64,000 nt of DNA from Strongylocentrotus droebachiensis (GCA_035222895.1 JAVYIG010001609.1:1-64000); one strand, 5' to 3'; shown: positions 17,486-31,213, counted from the stretch's first letter. Notes: a model not told the origin generated them from the sequence alone. Translations and numbers: made by a program.

Positions 17486-17508
17486 TCATCACCGAATCGC
17501 CTGGTCCG
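17486..17508 (+). promoter_or_regulatory. Proximal sequence element (PSE)
   Basis: Starts TCACCGAATCGCCTGG at -59 of U2 copy 2. The first five bases and the position match the vertebrate PSE consensus that recruits SNAPc. No TATA box lies at -25, as expected for a polymerase II snRNA gene. The same sequence precedes every intact U2. Confidence 0.6.
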
Positions 17509-17547
17509 TAGGATTTGGATATTCTTCTTCAGCTTCGGTATGCAACT

Positions 17548-17736
17548 ATCGCTTCTCGGCCTTTTGGCTAAGATCATGTGTAGTATCTGTTCTTTTCAGC
17601 TTAATATCTGAAACGCGACTCACCGAGTCGCTTGTATATTAAACTGATTTTTGAACCTAGGACATGGAATAGGGGCTTGCTCCGTCCTGTCCACGGGTTG
17701 GCCCGGTATTGCAGTACTTCCGGGATCGGCCCACCC
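17548..17736 (+). ncRNA. U2: U2 snRNA, intact copy 2
   Basis: The shortest unit, 880 bp to the next start. Its spacer carries CACGCAG for CACACAG (18261), marking the start of a five-unit block that is repeated from copy 7. Confidence 0.97.
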
Positions 17737-18427
17737 CTCAGGGGTTAAAATATACGAAAGAAAGAACTCTTTTCCTCTCCTTTTCTTTTACTTTTTACTT
17801 TTACTGTATCGCTGACAATAGTGATCGATTATCTTTCAAATATCTTTTCAAATACGAATTTGCATATTATGACGTCAGCTTTTTGATGGAAAATGATTTT
17901 TTTTTTTTTTTTTTTTATTGGGGGGAGTGGGGTTGTTTGTTGTGGACAATAGTGATGGATTTGATCTCTGTTTCATTTGTGTCTTGCCTACATAACGTTC
18001 AGTACAATGTTCGAATTCATACAATGTTCCCTGTGCAATAAAAGATGTATCTAATCAATAGATTTGCGACGTCATGATACATCACAAGTATTCACTGTGT
18101 TTATCCGGTCGTGGCGTTCTAACGCGGATTCTTGAATACGTGTACATGATTGGTGTTGGTCGCTTGAAGGGTGATTCGAAGCAAATGTTTTCTCCTTTAA
18201 TGATTAATATCTTTCTTATCACCAATAAATATGTGATTTATTTCATCCCATTCGTTTGAACACGCAGTAACGTTTTTGCAGTGTGGCATTCGTTTTTCAA
18301 AAGCTTTTACCGTTTAAAAGATATCGTACAAAATTGACTTCGTGAGGTCTGTAAATGCAACATTTTCATCACCGAATCGCCTGGTCCGTAGGATTTGGAT
18401 ATTCTTCTTCAGCTTCGGTATGCAACT

Positions 18428-18616
18428 ATCGCTTCTCGGCCTTTTGGCTAAGATCATGTGTAGTATCTGTTCTTTTCAGCTTAATATCTGAAACGCGACT
18501 CACCGAGTCGCTTGTATATTAAACTGATTTTTGAACCTAGGACATGGAATAGGGGCTTGCTCCGTCCTGTCCACGGGTTGGCCCGGTATTGCAGTACTTC
18601 CGGGATCGGCCCACCC
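18428..18616 (+). ncRNA. U2: U2 snRNA, intact copy 3
   Basis: 883-bp unit. The pyrimidine tract behind it has one extra T (CTTTTTTAC), shared only with copy 8. Confidence 0.97.
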
Positions 18617-19310
18617 CTCAGGGGTTAAAATATACGAAAGAAAGAACTCTTTTCCTCTCCTTTTCTTTTACTTTTTTACTTTTACTGTATCGCTGACAAT
18701 AGTGATCGATTATCTTTCAAATATCTTTTCAAATACGAATTTGCATATTATGACGTCAGCTTTTTGATGGAAAATGATTTTTTTTTTTTTTTTTTTTTTA
18801 TTGGGGGGAGTGGGGTTGTTTGTTGTGGACAATAGTGATGGATTTGATCTCTGTTTCATTTGTGTCTTGCCTACATAACGTTCAGTACAATGTTCGAATT
18901 CATACAATGTTCCCTGTGCAATAAAAGATGTATCTAATCAATAGATTTGCGACGTCATGATACATCACAAGTATTCACTGTGTTTATCCGGTCGTGGCGT
19001 TCTAACGCGGATTCTTGAATACGTGTACATGATTGGTGTTGGTCGCTTGAAGGGTGATTCGAAGCAAATGTTTTCTCCTTTAATGATTAATATCTTTCTT
19101 ATCACCAATAAATATGTGATTTATTTCATCCCATTCGTTTGAACACACAGTAACGTTTTTGCAGTGTGGCATTCGTTTTTCAAAAGCTTTTACCGTTTAA
19201 AAGATATCGTACAAAATTGACTTCGTGAGGTCTGTAAATGCAACATTTTCATCACCGAATCGCCTGGTCCGTAGGATTTGGATATTCTTCTTCAGCTTCG
19301 GTATGCAACT

Positions 19311-19499
19311 ATCGCTTCTCGGCCTTTTGGCTAAGATCATGTGTAGTATCTGTTCTTTTCAGCTTAATATCTGAAACGCGACTCACCGAGTCGCTTGTAT
19401 ATTAAACTGATTTTTGAACCTAGGACATGGAATAGGGGCTTGCTCCGTCCTGTCCACGGGTTGGCCCGGTATTGCAGTACTTCCGGGATCGGCCCACCC
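19311..19499 (+). ncRNA. U2: U2 snRNA, intact copy 4
   Basis: 897-bp unit; T block split by ATTATT and AATTTATAC spelling downstream, as after copy 9. Confidence 0.97.
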
Positions 19500-20207
19500 C
19501 TCAGGGGTTAAAATATACGAAAGAAAGAACTCTTTTCCTCTCCTTTTCTTTTACTTTTTACTTTTACTGTATCGCTGACAATAGTGATCGATTATCTTTC
19601 AAATATCTTTTCAAATACGAATTTGCATATTATGACGTCAGCTTTTTGATGGAAAATGATTTTTTTTTTTTTTTTTTTTTATTATTTTTTTTTTTTATTG
19701 GGGGGAGTGGGGTTGTTTGTTGTGGACAATAGTGATGGATTTGATCTCTGTTTCATTTGTGTCTTGCCTACATAACGTTCAGTACAATGTTCGAATTTAT
19801 ACAATGTTCCCTGTGCAATAAAAGATGTATCTAATCAATAGATTTGCGACGTCATGATACATCACAAGTATTCACTGTGTTTATCCGGTCGTGGCGTTCT
19901 AACGCGGATTCTTGAATACGTGTACATGATTGGTGTTGGTCGCTTGAAGGGTGATTCGAAGCAAATGTTTTCTCCTTTAATGATTAATATCTTTCTTATC
20001 ACCAATAAATATGTGATTTATTTCATCCCATTCGTTTGAACACACAGTAACGTTTTTGCAGTGTGGCATTCGTTTTTCAAAAGCTTTTACCGTTTAAAAG
20101 ATATCGTACAAAATTGACTTCGTGAGGTCTGTAAATGCAACATTTTCATCACCGAATCGCCTGGTCCGTAGGATTTGGATATTCTTCTTCAGCTTCGGTA
20201 TGCAACT

Positions 20208-20396
20208 ATCGCTTCTCGGCCTTTTGGCTAAGATCATGTGTAGTATCTGTTCTTTTCAGCTTAATATCTGAAACGCGACTCACCGAGTCGCTTGTATATT
20301 AAACTGATTTTTGAACCTAGGACATGGAATAGGGGCTTGCTCCGTCCTGTCCACGGGTTGGCCCGGTATTGCAGTACTTCCGGGATCGGCCCACCC
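20208..20396 (+). ncRNA. U2: U2 snRNA, intact copy 5
   Basis: 898-bp unit. The spacer reads CATATATCATGACG between octamer and CRE, a form shared with copies 10 and 20. Confidence 0.97.
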
Positions 20397-21105
20397 CTCA
20401 GGGGTTAAAATATACGAAAGAAAGAACTCTTTTCCTCTCCTTTTCTTTTACTTTTTACTTTTACTGTATCGCTGACAATAGTGATCGATTATCTTTCAAA
20501 TATCTTTTCAAATACGAATTTGCATATATCATGACGTCAGCTTTTTGATGGAAAATGATTTTTTTTTTTTTTTTTTTTATTATTTTTTTTTTTTATTGGG
20601 GGGAGTGGGGTTGTTTGTTGTGGACAATAGTGATGGATTTGATCTCTGTTTCATTTGTGTCTTGCCTACATAACGTTCAGTACAATGTTCGAATTTATAC
20701 AATGTTCCCTGTGCAATAAAAGATGTATCTAATCAATAGATTTGCGACGTCATGATACATCACAAGTATTCACTGTGTTTATCCGGTCGTGGCGTTCTAA
20801 CGCGGATTCTTGAATACGTGTACATGATTGGTGTTGGTCGCTTGAAGGGTGATTCGAAGCAAATGTTTTCTCCTTTAATGATTAATATCTTTCTTATCAC
20901 CAATAAATATGTGATTTATTTCATCCCATTCGTTTGAACACACAGTAACGTTTTTGCAGTGTGGCATTCGTTTTTCAAAAGCTTTTACCGTTTAAAAGAT
21001 ATCGTACAAAATTGACTTCGTGAGGTCTGTAAATGCAACATTTTCATCACCGAATCGCCTGGTCCGTAGGATTTGGATATTCTTCTTCAGCTTCGGTATG
21101 CAACT

Positions 21106-21294
21106 ATCGCTTCTCGGCCTTTTGGCTAAGATCATGTGTAGTATCTGTTCTTTTCAGCTTAATATCTGAAACGCGACTCACCGAGTCGCTTGTATATTAA
21201 ACTGATTTTTGAACCTAGGACATGGAATAGGGGCTTGCTCCGTCCTGTCCACGGGTTGGCCCGGTATTGCAGTACTTCCGGGATCGGCCCACCC
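21106..21294 (+). ncRNA. U2: U2 snRNA, intact copy 6
   Basis: 882-bp unit; T block broken by a single A about two-thirds of the way to its end, as after copies 11 and 21. Confidence 0.97.
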
Positions 21295-21987
21295 CTCAGG
21301 GGTTAAAATATACGAAAGAAAGAACTCTTTTCCTCTCCTTTTCTTTTACTTTTTACTTTTACTGTATCGCTGACAATAGTGATCGATTATCTTTCAAATA
21401 TCTTTTCAAATACGAATTTGCATATTATGACGTCAGCTTTTTGATGGAAAATGATTTTTTTTTTTTATTTTTTTTTATTGGGGGGAGTGGGGTTGTTTGT
21501 TGTGGACAATAGTGATGGATTTGATCTCTGTTTCATTTGTGTCTTGCCTACATAACGTTCAGTACAATGTTCGAATTCATACAATGTTCCCTGTGCAATA
21601 AAAGATGTATCTAATCAATAGATTTGCGACGTCATGATACATCACAAGTATTCACTGTGTTTATCCGGTCGTGGCGTTCTAACGCGGATTCTTGAATACG
21701 TGTACATGATTGGTGTTGGTCGCTTGAAGGGTGATTCGAAGCAAATGTTTTCTCCTTTAATGATTAATATCTTTCTTATCACCAATAAATATGTGATTTA
21801 TTTCATCCCATTCGTTTGAACACACAGTAACGTTTTTGCAGTGTGGCATTCGTTTTTCAAAAGCTTTTACCGTTTAAAAGATATCGTACAAAATTGACTT
21901 CGTGAGGTCTGTAAATGCAACATTTTCATCACCGAATCGCCTGGTCCGTAGGATTTGGATATTCTTCTTCAGCTTCGGTATGCAACT

Positions 21988-22176
21988 ATCGCTTCTCGGC
22001 CTTTTGGCTAAGATCATGTGTAGTATCTGTTCTTTTCAGCTTAATATCTGAAACGCGACTCACCGAGTCGCTTGTATATTAAACTGATTTTTGAACCTAG
22101 GACATGGAATAGGGGCTTGCTCCGTCCTGTCCACGGGTTGGCCCGGTATTGCAGTACTTCCGGGATCGGCCCACCC
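21988..22176 (+). ncRNA. U2: U2 snRNA, intact copy 7
   Basis: 881-bp unit; has the CACGCAG spacer marker (22702) and opens the second five-unit block. Confidence 0.97.
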
Positions 22177-22868
22177 CTCAGGGGTTAAAATATACGAAAG
22201 AAAGAACTCTTTTCCTCTCCTTTTCTTTTACTTTTTACTTTTACTGTATCGCTGACAATAGTGATCGATTATCTTTCAAATATCTTTTCAAATACGAATT
22301 TGCATATTATGACGTCAGCTTTTTGATGGAAAATGATTTTTTTTTTTTTTTTTTTTTATTGGGGGGAGTGGGGTTGTTTGTTGTGGACAATAGTGATGGA
22401 TTTGATCTCTGTTTCATTTGTGTCTTGCCTACATAACGTTCAGTACAATGTTCGAATTCATACAATGTTCCCTGTGCAATAAAAGATGTATCTAATCAAT
22501 AGATTTGCGACGTCATGATACATCACAAGTATTCACTGTGTTTATCCGGTCGTGGCGTTCTAACGCGGATTCTTGAATACGTGTACATGATTGGTGTTGG
22601 TCGCTTGAAGGGTGATTCGAAGCAAATGTTTTCTCCTTTAATGATTAATATCTTTCTTATCACCAATAAATATGTGATTTATTTCATCCCATTCGTTTGA
22701 ACACGCAGTAACGTTTTTGCAGTGTGGCATTCGTTTTTCAAAAGCTTTTACCGTTTAAAAGATATCGTACAAAATTGACTTCGTGAGGTCTGTAAATGCA
22801 ACATTTTCATCACCGAATCGCCTGGTCCGTAGGATTTGGATATTCTTCTTCAGCTTCGGTATGCAACT

Positions 22869-23057
22869 ATCGCTTCTCGGCCTTTTGGCTAAGATCATGT
22901 GTAGTATCTGTTCTTTTCAGCTTAATATCTGAAACGCGACTCACCGAGTCGCTTGTATATTAAACTGATTTTTGAACCTAGGACATGGAATAGGGGCTTG
23001 CTCCGTCCTGTCCACGGGTTGGCCCGGTATTGCAGTACTTCCGGGATCGGCCCACCC
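22869..23057 (+). ncRNA. U2: U2 snRNA, intact copy 8
   Basis: 883-bp unit with the extra T in the pyrimidine tract; counterpart of copy 3. Confidence 0.97.
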
Positions 23058-23751
23058 CTCAGGGGTTAAAATATACGAAAGAAAGAACTCTTTTCCTCTC
23101 CTTTTCTTTTACTTTTTTACTTTTACTGTATCGCTGACAATAGTGATCGATTATCTTTCAAATATCTTTTCAAATACGAATTTGCATATTATGACGTCAG
23201 CTTTTTGATGGAAAATGATTTTTTTTTTTTTTTTTTTTTTATTGGGGGGAGTGGGGTTGTTTGTTGTGGACAATAGTGATGGATTTGATCTCTGTTTCAT
23301 TTGTGTCTTGCCTACATAACGTTCAGTACAATGTTCGAATTCATACAATGTTCCCTGTGCAATAAAAGATGTATCTAATCAATAGATTTGCGACGTCATG
23401 ATACATCACAAGTATTCACTGTGTTTATCCGGTCGTGGCGTTCTAACGCGGATTCTTGAATACGTGTACATGATTGGTGTTGGTCGCTTGAAGGGTGATT
23501 CGAAGCAAATGTTTTCTCCTTTAATGATTAATATCTTTCTTATCACCAATAAATATGTGATTTATTTCATCCCATTCGTTTGAACACACAGTAACGTTTT
23601 TGCAGTGTGGCATTCGTTTTTCAAAAGCTTTTACCGTTTAAAAGATATCGTACAAAATTGACTTCGTGAGGTCTGTAAATGCAACATTTTCATCACCGAA
23701 TCGCCTGGTCCGTAGGATTTGGATATTCTTCTTCAGCTTCGGTATGCAACT

Positions 23752-23940
23752 ATCGCTTCTCGGCCTTTTGGCTAAGATCATGTGTAGTATCTGTTCTTTT
23801 CAGCTTAATATCTGAAACGCGACTCACCGAGTCGCTTGTATATTAAACTGATTTTTGAACCTAGGACATGGAATAGGGGCTTGCTCCGTCCTGTCCACGG
23901 GTTGGCCCGGTATTGCAGTACTTCCGGGATCGGCCCACCC
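23752..23940 (+). ncRNA. U2: U2 snRNA, intact copy 9
   Basis: 896-bp unit; counterpart of copy 4, one base shorter in the T block. Confidence 0.97.
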
Positions 23941-24647
23941 CTCAGGGGTTAAAATATACGAAAGAAAGAACTCTTTTCCTCTCCTTTTCTTTTACTTTTT
24001 ACTTTTACTGTATCGCTGACAATAGTGATCGATTATCTTTCAAATATCTTTTCAAATACGAATTTGCATATTATGACGTCAGCTTTTTGATGGAAAATGA
24101 TTTTTTTTTTTTTTTTTTTTATTATTTTTTTTTTTTATTGGGGGGAGTGGGGTTGTTTGTTGTGGACAATAGTGATGGATTTGATCTCTGTTTCATTTGT
24201 GTCTTGCCTACATAACGTTCAGTACAATGTTCGAATTTATACAATGTTCCCTGTGCAATAAAAGATGTATCTAATCAATAGATTTGCGACGTCATGATAC
24301 ATCACAAGTATTCACTGTGTTTATCCGGTCGTGGCGTTCTAACGCGGATTCTTGAATACGTGTACATGATTGGTGTTGGTCGCTTGAAGGGTGATTCGAA
24401 GCAAATGTTTTCTCCTTTAATGATTAATATCTTTCTTATCACCAATAAATATGTGATTTATTTCATCCCATTCGTTTGAACACACAGTAACGTTTTTGCA
24501 GTGTGGCATTCGTTTTTCAAAAGCTTTTACCGTTTAAAAGATATCGTACAAAATTGACTTCGTGAGGTCTGTAAATGCAACATTTTCATCACCGAATCGC
24601 CTGGTCCGTAGGATTTGGATATTCTTCTTCAGCTTCGGTATGCAACT

Positions 24648-24836
24648 ATCGCTTCTCGGCCTTTTGGCTAAGATCATGTGTAGTATCTGTTCTTTTCAGC
24701 TTAATATCTGAAACGCGACTCACCGAGTCGCTTGTATATTAAACTGATTTTTGAACCTAGGACATGGAATAGGGGCTTGCTCCGTCCTGTCCACGGGTTG
24801 GCCCGGTATTGCAGTACTTCCGGGATCGGCCCACCC
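24648..24836 (+). ncRNA. U2: U2 snRNA, intact copy 10
   Basis: 898-bp unit; counterpart of copy 5 with the CATATATCATGACG spacer. Confidence 0.97.
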
Positions 24837-25545
24837 CTCAGGGGTTAAAATATACGAAAGAAAGAACTCTTTTCCTCTCCTTTTCTTTTACTTTTTACTT
24901 TTACTGTATCGCTGACAATAGTGATCGATTATCTTTCAAATATCTTTTCAAATACGAATTTGCATATATCATGACGTCAGCTTTTTGATGGAAAATGATT
25001 TTTTTTTTTTTTTTTTTTATTATTTTTTTTTTTTATTGGGGGGAGTGGGGTTGTTTGTTGTGGACAATAGTGATGGATTTGATCTCTGTTTCATTTGTGT
25101 CTTGCCTACATAACGTTCAGTACAATGTTCGAATTTATACAATGTTCCCTGTGCAATAAAAGATGTATCTAATCAATAGATTTGCGACGTCATGATACAT
25201 CACAAGTATTCACTGTGTTTATCCGGTCGTGGCGTTCTAACGCGGATTCTTGAATACGTGTACATGATTGGTGTTGGTCGCTTGAAGGGTGATTCGAAGC
25301 AAATGTTTTCTCCTTTAATGATTAATATCTTTCTTATCACCAATAAATATGTGATTTATTTCATCCCATTCGTTTGAACACACAGTAACGTTTTTGCAGT
25401 GTGGCATTCGTTTTTCAAAAGCTTTTACCGTTTAAAAGATATCGTACAAAATTGACTTCGTGAGGTCTGTAAATGCAACATTTTCATCACCGAATCGCCT
25501 GGTCCGTAGGATTTGGATATTCTTCTTCAGCTTCGGTATGCAACT

Positions 25546-25734
25546 ATCGCTTCTCGGCCTTTTGGCTAAGATCATGTGTAGTATCTGTTCTTTTCAGCTT
25601 AATATCTGAAACGCGACTCACCGAGTCGCTTGTATATTAAACTGATTTTTGAACCTAGGACATGGAATAGGGGCTTGCTCCGTCCTGTCCACGGGTTGGC
25701 CCGGTATTGCAGTACTTCCGGGATCGGCCCACCC
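25546..25734 (+). ncRNA. U2: U2 snRNA, intact copy 11
   Basis: 882-bp unit; counterpart of copy 6 and end of the second block. Confidence 0.97.
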
Positions 25735-26427
25735 CTCAGGGGTTAAAATATACGAAAGAAAGAACTCTTTTCCTCTCCTTTTCTTTTACTTTTTACTTTT
25801 ACTGTATCGCTGACAATAGTGATCGATTATCTTTCAAATATCTTTTCAAATACGAATTTGCATATTATGACGTCAGCTTTTTGATGGAAAATGATTTTTT
25901 TTTTTTATTTTTTTTTATTGGGGGGAGTGGGGTTGTTTGTTGTGGACAATAGTGATGGATTTGATCTCTGTTTCATTTGTGTCTTGCCTACATAACGTTC
26001 AGTACAATGTTCGAATTCATACAATGTTCCCTGTGCAATAAAAGATGTATCTAATCAATAGATTTGCGACGTCATGATACATCACAAGTATTCACTGTGT
26101 TTATCCGGTCGTGGCGTTCTAACGCGGATTCTTGAATACGTGTACATGATTGGTGTTGGTCGCTTGAAGGGTGATTCGAAGCAAATGTTTTCTCCTTTAA
26201 TGATTAATATCTTTCTTATCACCAATAAATATGTGATTTATTTCATCCCATTCGTTTGAACACACAGTAACGTTTTTGCAGTGTGGCATTCGTTTTTCAA
26301 AAGCTTTTACCGTTTAAAAGATATCGTACAAAATTGACTTCGTGAGGTCTGTAAATGCAACATTTTCATCACCGAATCGCCTGGTCCGTAGGATTTGGAT
26401 ATTCTTCTTCAGCTTCGGTATGCAACT

Positions 26428-26616
26428 ATCGCTTCTCGGCCTTTTGGCTAAGATCATGTGTAGTATCTGTTCTTTTCAGCTTAATATCTGAAACGCGACT
26501 CACCGAGTCGCTTGTATATTAAACTGATTTTTGAACCTAGGACATGGAATAGGGGCTTGCTCCGTCCTGTCCACGGGTTGGCCCGGTATTGCAGTACTTC
26601 CGGGATCGGCCCACCC
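26428..26616 (+). ncRNA. U2: U2 snRNA, intact copy 12
   Basis: 897-bp unit; T block with a private ATTATTTTTTATTTTT pattern but the AATTCATAC spelling. Confidence 0.97.
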
Positions 26617-27324
26617 CTCAGGGGTTAAAATATACGAAAGAAAGAACTCTTTTCCTCTCCTTTTCTTTTACTTTTTACTTTTACTGTATCGCTGACAATA
26701 GTGATCGATTATCTTTCAAATATCTTTTCAAATACGAATTTGCATATTATGACGTCAGCTTTTTGATGGAAAATGATTTTTTTTTTTTTTTTTTTTTATT
26801 ATTTTTTATTTTTATTGGGGGGAGTGGGGTTGTTTGTTGTGGACAATAGTGATGGATTTGATCTCTGTTTCATTTGTGTCTTGCCTACATAACGTTCAGT
26901 ACAATGTTCGAATTCATACAATGTTCCCTGTGCAATAAAAGATGTATCTAATCAATAGATTTGCGACGTCATGATACATCACAAGTATTCACTGTGTTTA
27001 TCCGGTCGTGGCGTTCTAACGCGGATTCTTGAATACGTGTACATGATTGGTGTTGGTCGCTTGAAGGGTGATTCGAAGCAAATGTTTTCTCCTTTAATGA
27101 TTAATATCTTTCTTATCACCAATAAATATGTGATTTATTTCATCCCATTCGTTTGAACACACAGTAACGTTTTTGCAGTGTGGCATTCGTTTTTCAAAAG
27201 CTTTTACCGTTTAAAAGATATCGTACAAAATTGACTTCGTGAGGTCTGTAAATGCAACATTTTCATCACCGAATCGCCTGGTCCGTAGGATTTGGATATT
27301 CTTCTTCAGCTTCGGTATGCAACT

Positions 27325-27513
27325 ATCGCTTCTCGGCCTTTTGGCTAAGATCATGTGTAGTATCTGTTCTTTTCAGCTTAATATCTGAAACGCGACTCAC
27401 CGAGTCGCTTGTATATTAAACTGATTTTTGAACCTAGGACATGGAATAGGGGCTTGCTCCGTCCTGTCCACGGGTTGGCCCGGTATTGCAGTACTTCCGG
27501 GATCGGCCCACCC
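27325..27513 (+). ncRNA. U2: U2 snRNA, intact copy 13
   Basis: 882-bp unit with an unbroken T run, the majority form. Confidence 0.97.
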
Positions 27514-28206
27514 CTCAGGGGTTAAAATATACGAAAGAAAGAACTCTTTTCCTCTCCTTTTCTTTTACTTTTTACTTTTACTGTATCGCTGACAATAGTG
27601 ATCGATTATCTTTCAAATATCTTTTCAAATACGAATTTGCATATTATGACGTCAGCTTTTTGATGGAAAATGATTTTTTTTTTTTTTTTTTTTTTATTGG
27701 GGGGAGTGGGGTTGTTTGTTGTGGACAATAGTGATGGATTTGATCTCTGTTTCATTTGTGTCTTGCCTACATAACGTTCAGTACAATGTTCGAATTCATA
27801 CAATGTTCCCTGTGCAATAAAAGATGTATCTAATCAATAGATTTGCGACGTCATGATACATCACAAGTATTCACTGTGTTTATCCGGTCGTGGCGTTCTA
27901 ACGCGGATTCTTGAATACGTGTACATGATTGGTGTTGGTCGCTTGAAGGGTGATTCGAAGCAAATGTTTTCTCCTTTAATGATTAATATCTTTCTTATCA
28001 CCAATAAATATGTGATTTATTTCATCCCATTCGTTTGAACACACAGTAACGTTTTTGCAGTGTGGCATTCGTTTTTCAAAAGCTTTTACCGTTTAAAAGA
28101 TATCGTACAAAATTGACTTCGTGAGGTCTGTAAATGCAACATTTTCATCACCGAATCGCCTGGTCCGTAGGATTTGGATATTCTTCTTCAGCTTCGGTAT
28201 GCAACT

Positions 28207-28395
28207 ATCGCTTCTCGGCCTTTTGGCTAAGATCATGTGTAGTATCTGTTCTTTTCAGCTTAATATCTGAAACGCGACTCACCGAGTCGCTTGTATATTA
28301 AACTGATTTTTGAACCTAGGACATGGAATAGGGGCTTGCTCCGTCCTGTCCACGGGTTGGCCCGGTATTGCAGTACTTCCGGGATCGGCCCACCC
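28207..28395 (+). ncRNA. U2: U2 snRNA, intact copy 14
   Basis: 882-bp majority-form unit. Confidence 0.97.
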
Positions 28396-29088
28396 CTCAG
28401 GGGTTAAAATATACGAAAGAAAGAACTCTTTTCCTCTCCTTTTCTTTTACTTTTTACTTTTACTGTATCGCTGACAATAGTGATCGATTATCTTTCAAAT
28501 ATCTTTTCAAATACGAATTTGCATATTATGACGTCAGCTTTTTGATGGAAAATGATTTTTTTTTTTTTTTTTTTTTTATTGGGGGGAGTGGGGTTGTTTG
28601 TTGTGGACAATAGTGATGGATTTGATCTCTGTTTCATTTGTGTCTTGCCTACATAACGTTCAGTACAATGTTCGAATTCATACAATGTTCCCTGTGCAAT
28701 AAAAGATGTATCTAATCAATAGATTTGCGACGTCATGATACATCACAAGTATTCACTGTGTTTATCCGGTCGTGGCGTTCTAACGCGGATTCTTGAATAC
28801 GTGTACATGATTGGTGTTGGTCGCTTGAAGGGTGATTCGAAGCAAATGTTTTCTCCTTTAATGATTAATATCTTTCTTATCACCAATAAATATGTGATTT
28901 ATTTCATCCCATTCGTTTGAACACACAGTAACGTTTTTGCAGTGTGGCATTCGTTTTTCAAAAGCTTTTACCGTTTAAAAGATATCGTACAAAATTGACT
29001 TCGTGAGGTCTGTAAATGCAACATTTTCATCACCGAATCGCCTGGTCCGTAGGATTTGGATATTCTTCTTCAGCTTCGGTATGCAACT

Positions 29089-29277
29089 ATCGCTTCTCGG
29101 CCTTTTGGCTAAGATCATGTGTAGTATCTGTTCTTTTCAGCTTAATATCTGAAACGCGACTCACCGAGTCGCTTGTATATTAAACTGATTTTTGAACCTA
29201 GGACATGGAATAGGGGCTTGCTCCGTCCTGTCCACGGGTTGGCCCGGTATTGCAGTACTTCCGGGATCGGCCCACCC
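29089..29277 (+). ncRNA. U2: U2 snRNA, intact copy 15
   Basis: 884-bp unit; T run two bases longer than the majority form. Confidence 0.97.
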
Positions 29278-29433
29278 CTCAGGGGTTAAAATATACGAAA
29301 GAAAGAACTCTTTTCCTCTCCTTTTCTTTTACTTTTTACTTTTACTGTATCGCTGACAATAGTGATCGATTATCTTTCAAATATCTTTTCAAATACGAAT
29401 TTGCATATTATGACGTCAGCTTTTTGATGGAAA

Positions 29434-29465
<32 letters not shown>

Positions 29466-29972
29466 GGGGGAGTGGGGTTGTTTGTTGTGGACAATAGTGA
29501 TGGATTTGATCTCTGTTTCATTTGTGTCTTGCCTACATAACGTTCAGTACAATGTTCGAATTCATACAATGTTCCCTGTGCAATAAAAGATGTATCTAAT
29601 CAATAGATTTGCGACGTCATGATACATCACAAGTATTCACTGTGTTTATCCGGTCGTGGCGTTCTAACGCGGATTCTTGAATACGTGTACATGATTGGTG
29701 TTGGTCGCTTGAAGGGTGATTCGAAGCAAATGTTTTCTCCTTTAATGATTAATATCTTTCTTATCACCAATAAATATGTGATTTATTTCATCCCATTCGT
29801 TTGAACACACAGTAACGTTTTTGCAGTGTGGCATTCGTTTTTCAAAAGCTTTTACCGTTTAAAAGATATCGTACAAAATTGACTTCGTGAGGTCTGTAAA
29901 TGCAACATTTTCATCACCGAATCGCCTGGTCCGTAGGATTTGGATATTCTTCTTCAGCTTCGGTATGCAACT

Positions 29973-30161
29973 ATCGCTTCTCGGCCTTTTGGCTAAGATC
30001 ATGTGTAGTATCTGTTCTTTTCAGCTTAATATCTGAAACGCGACTCACCGAGTCGCTTGTATATTAAACTGATTTTTGAACCTAGGACATGGAATAGGGG
30101 CTTGCTCCGTCCTGTCCACGGGTTGGCCCGGTATTGCAGTACTTCCGGGATCGGCCCACCC
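29973..30161 (+). ncRNA. U2: U2 snRNA, intact copy 16
   Basis: 896-bp unit; ATTATT-split T block combined with AATTCATAC, so a recombinant of two spacer forms. Confidence 0.97.
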
Positions 30162-30868
30162 CTCAGGGGTTAAAATATACGAAAGAAAGAACTCTTTTCC
30201 TCTCCTTTTCTTTTACTTTTTACTTTTACTGTATCGCTGACAATAGTGATCGATTATCTTTCAAATATCTTTTCAAATACGAATTTGCATATTATGACGT
30301 CAGCTTTTTGATGGAAAATGATTTTTTTTTTTTTTTTTTTTTATTATTTTTTTTTTTATTGGGGGGAGTGGGGTTGTTTGTTGTGGACAATAGTGATGGA
30401 TTTGATCTCTGTTTCATTTGTGTCTTGCCTACATAACGTTCAGTACAATGTTCGAATTCATACAATGTTCCCTGTGCAATAAAAGATGTATCTAATCAAT
30501 AGATTTGCGACGTCATGATACATCACAAGTATTCACTGTGTTTATCCGGTCGTGGCGTTCTAACGCGGATTCTTGAATACGTGTACATGATTGGTGTTGG
30601 TCGCTTGAAGGGTGATTCGAAGCAAATGTTTTCTCCTTTAATGATTAATATCTTTCTTATCACCAATAAATATGTGATTTATTTCATCCCATTCGTTTGA
30701 ACACACAGTAACGTTTTTGCAGTGTGGCATTCGTTTTTCAAAAGCTTTTACCGTTTAAAAGATATCGTACAAAATTGACTTCGTGAGGTCTGTAAATGCA
30801 ACATTTTCATCACCGAATCGCCTGGTCCGTAGGATTTGGATATTCTTCTTCAGCTTCGGTATGCAACT

Positions 30869-31057
30869 ATCGCTTCTCGGCCTTTTGGCTAAGATCATGT
30901 GTAGTATCTGTTCTTTTCAGCTTAATATCTGAAACGCGACTCACCGAGTCGCTTGTATATTAAACTGATTTTTGAACCTAGGACATGGAATAGGGGCTTG
31001 CTCCGTCCTGTCCACGGGTTGGCCCGGTATTGCAGTACTTCCGGGATCGGCCCACCC
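30869..31057 (+). ncRNA. U2: U2 snRNA, intact copy 17
   Basis: 884-bp unit, unbroken T run. Confidence 0.97.
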
Positions 31058-31213
31058 CTCAGGGGTTAAAATATACGAAAGAAAGAACTCTTTTCCTCTC
31101 CTTTTCTTTTACTTTTTACTTTTACTGTATCGCTGACAATAGTGATCGATTATCTTTCAAATATCTTTTCAAATACGAATTTGCATATTATGACGTCAGC
31201 TTTTTGATGGAAA

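Noticed and set aside
16856..17547. Another small RNA gene (5S, U6, tRNA) inside the spacer
   Set aside because: I looked for 5S internal control boxes, U6 ACAGAGA and tRNA A/B boxes and saw no convincing match on either strand by eye.
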